A stretch of DNA of 17,495 nucleotides from Gammaproteobacteria bacterium (GTDB lineage: Bacteria > Pseudomonadota > Gammaproteobacteria > Pseudomonadales > Pseudohongiellaceae): the NCBI GenBank assembly GCA_002684935.1, contig NYWC01000008.1, forward strand, positions 14,101-31,595, in the 5' to 3' direction. Under the pieces are notes generated by a model. The model did no database searches. It saw only the letters and a program-made list of their open reading frames with translations, and was not told the DNA's origin. A program made the position numbers and the translations under genes. Numbering within the stretch: the stretch's first letter is position 1; every line of letters begins with the position of its first letter. Below, in pieces: positions 16,261 to 17,495 of the stretch.

Positions 16261-17495
16261 ATGAGAACACGACTCCAATCACTGTTGAACCTGTTGCTGT
16301 CCCTAAGCATTTTGATTCCTGTTTGCGGGGCAGCCCAGGATCGTTTCGATATTCTGATCCGGGACGGGCAGGTTATCGATGGCACCGGAACCCCCTGGTA
16401 TAACGCCGATGTGGGCATCATTGGCGACCGCATTATGAGAGTCGGCGACTTATCAAATGCCACCGCAAGTCAGGTGATCAATGCTCTCGGACTCACCGTG
16501 TCGCCCGGTTTTATTGATCCCCATACCCATGCCATGCGCGGCATCTTCGATGTACCTAATGCCGAGAGCGCGCTACTGCAGGGGGTGACAACCCTCACCG
16601 AAGGCAATGACGGCAGTTCTCCCTATCCGATTGATGAACATTATGCCGCTATCGCCGATCTGGGCATCAGCCCAAACTGGGCGGTATTCGTAGGCCAGGG
16701 CACCATACGACAGGCGGTGATTGGCGCAGAAGACCGGGAAGCCTCTCCGGCCGAAATGGAGCGCATGAAGCAGATGGTGCGAGACGCCATGGAGCAGGGT
16801 GCCCTGGGTATCTCAACTGGCCTGTTCTATGTGCCGGGCAGCTTTACCTCGACCGAAGAGGTTATCGAACTTTCGAAAGTCGCGGCTGAATACAACGGCA
16901 TCTATATCTCACATATGCGGGAAGAAGCAGCGCAGCTCATCGACTCGGTTGAGGAAACCATCCGCATCGGCGAGGAAGCGGGTATCCCGGTGCAGATGAC
17001 ACACCACAAGGTCATCGGCGTCGAAAACTGGGGTGCGGCGGTGGAGAGTCTGCGGCTGGTTGACGAGGCGCGCGCTCGTGGTGTTGATGTGACCATCGAC
17101 CAGTATCCCTACACGGCTTCACAAACCGGCATCACCGCGCTGATTCCTCAGTGGGCTCAGGAAGGTGGCAGGGATCAAATGCTGGCTCGGATTAACAGCC
17201 CGGAAACCGGTTTTACTATCAAGAATGAAGTTGTAGCAAAGATTCTCTATGACCGCGGTGGCGGTGATCCCAAGAATGTTTTTATTTCTCGCAACAGCTG
17301 GGCGCCGGAAATGGCAGGTAAGAGCCTTGCTGATCTCGCTATGCAAGCTGGCATGGAGCCAACCCCGGAAAATGCGGCAGACGTTGTCTTCGACATTATC
17401 AGAGGTGGCGGTGCCACGGCGGTTTACCACGCCATCGGTCCCGACGATGTGGACTTGATCATGCGGCACCCTGCCACAGCAATCGGATCAGATGG
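16261..17495 (+). CDS. D-aminoacylase-like (N-acyl-D-amino-acid deacylase family) protein, partial at right edge
   Basis: 411 complete codons are visible out of an expected 550 or so. A signal peptide (hydrophobic core to about residue 24, GAAQD cleavage) implies export. The composite sandwich opens with FDILIRDGQVIDGTGTPWY, followed by PGFIDPHTH (H88, H90), YISHMREE (H218), VQMTHHKVIG (H248/H249) and, at the very end, AIGSD (the catalytic metal Asp, about D411). The Cys ligand of the classical enzyme (GNCG) is replaced in EGNDGSS (D117, with E114 nearby), so the metal site differs from the Alcaligenes-type enzyme. Family members remove N-acyl groups from D-amino acids or cleave related amides. 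The ribosome-binding site is AGGAG with rather long spacing (about 13 nt). It is a distant paralogue of the broken gene at 2851-4526, from which it differs by retaining HxH. Confidence 0.9.
   Translation, partial: MRTRLQSLLNLLLSLSILIPVCGAAQDRFDILIRDGQVIDGTGTPWYNADVGIIGDRIMRVGDLSNATASQVINALGLTVSPGFIDPHTHAMRGIFDVPNAESALLQGVTTLTEGNDGSSPYPIDEHYAAIADLGISPNWAVFVGQGTIRQAVIGAEDREASPAEMERMKQMVRDAMEQGALGISTGLFYVPGSFTSTEEVIELSKVAAEYNGIYISHMREEAAQLIDSVEETIRIGEEAGIPVQMTHHKVIGVENWGAAVESLRLVDEARARGVDVTIDQYPYTASQTGITALIPQWAQEGGRDQMLARINSPETGFTIKNEVVAKILYDRGGGDPKNVFISRNSWAPEMAGKSLADLAMQAGMEPTPENAADVVFDIIRGGGATAVYHAIGPDDVDLIMRHPATAIGSD

Noticed and set aside
1..17495. CRISPR arrays, tRNA/rRNA genes, transposases, integrases or prophage genes
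   Set aside because: No regularly spaced repeats, RNA gene signatures or mobile-element proteins were recognised in any frame.

Overview
The window reads as chromosomal sequence from a heterotrophic Gram-negative bacterium, most likely a marine or aquatic gammaproteobacterium. The reasons are an SOS box of the E. coli/gammaproteobacterial LexA type, several lipoproteins and signal peptides, moderate-to-high GC with uniform codon use, and protein families typical of that group. The taxonomic call is inference; there is no rRNA or tRNA in the window.

Layout. 1-2364 (minus): N-terminal 788 codons of the error-prone polymerase DnaE2/ImuC, running off the left edge, with a textbook LexA box (2384-2403) just upstream. 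2404-2850: non-coding DNA with two strong secondary-structure elements, probably pieces of a dispersed intergenic repeat. 2851-4526 (plus): a D-aminoacylase-like lipoprotein gene broken by a 1-base deletion and a nearby stop codon, followed by a bidirectional terminator (4562-4596). 4613-6421 (minus): a secreted protein of unknown function carrying a YACHEGNYGM motif, and a YfcG/YghU-type glutathione transferase. 6601-8253 (plus): a secreted helical/TPR-like protein and a small lipoprotein, 3 nt apart. 8268-13830 (minus): a probable three-gene operon of a 977-aa double amidohydrolase, a 439-aa amidohydrolase-like protein (ATGA overlap) and a threonine-synthase-like PLP enzyme. 14026-16125 (plus): an M13 (neprilysin/PepO) metallopeptidase lipoprotein with a strong terminator. 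16261-17495 (plus): a second D-aminoacylase-like gene, cut by the right edge.

Functional theme. Apart from dnaE2, most of the window encodes exported hydrolases for peptides or amide/cyclic substrates: M13 peptidase, two D-aminoacylase-type proteins and three amidohydrolase modules. Next to them sit amino-acid and thiol enzymes (threonine-synthase-like, glutathione transferase). This suits an organism scavenging peptides or modified amino acids, but no substrate can be deduced. The most unusual features are the pairing of one metal-site-intact amidohydrolase module with two modules whose N-terminal HxH is lost, the recently broken D-aminoacylase-like gene, dnaE2 standing alone under its own SOS box without imuA-imuB next to it, and the structured intergenic elements. 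No CRISPR array, transposase, integrase or phage gene was seen.
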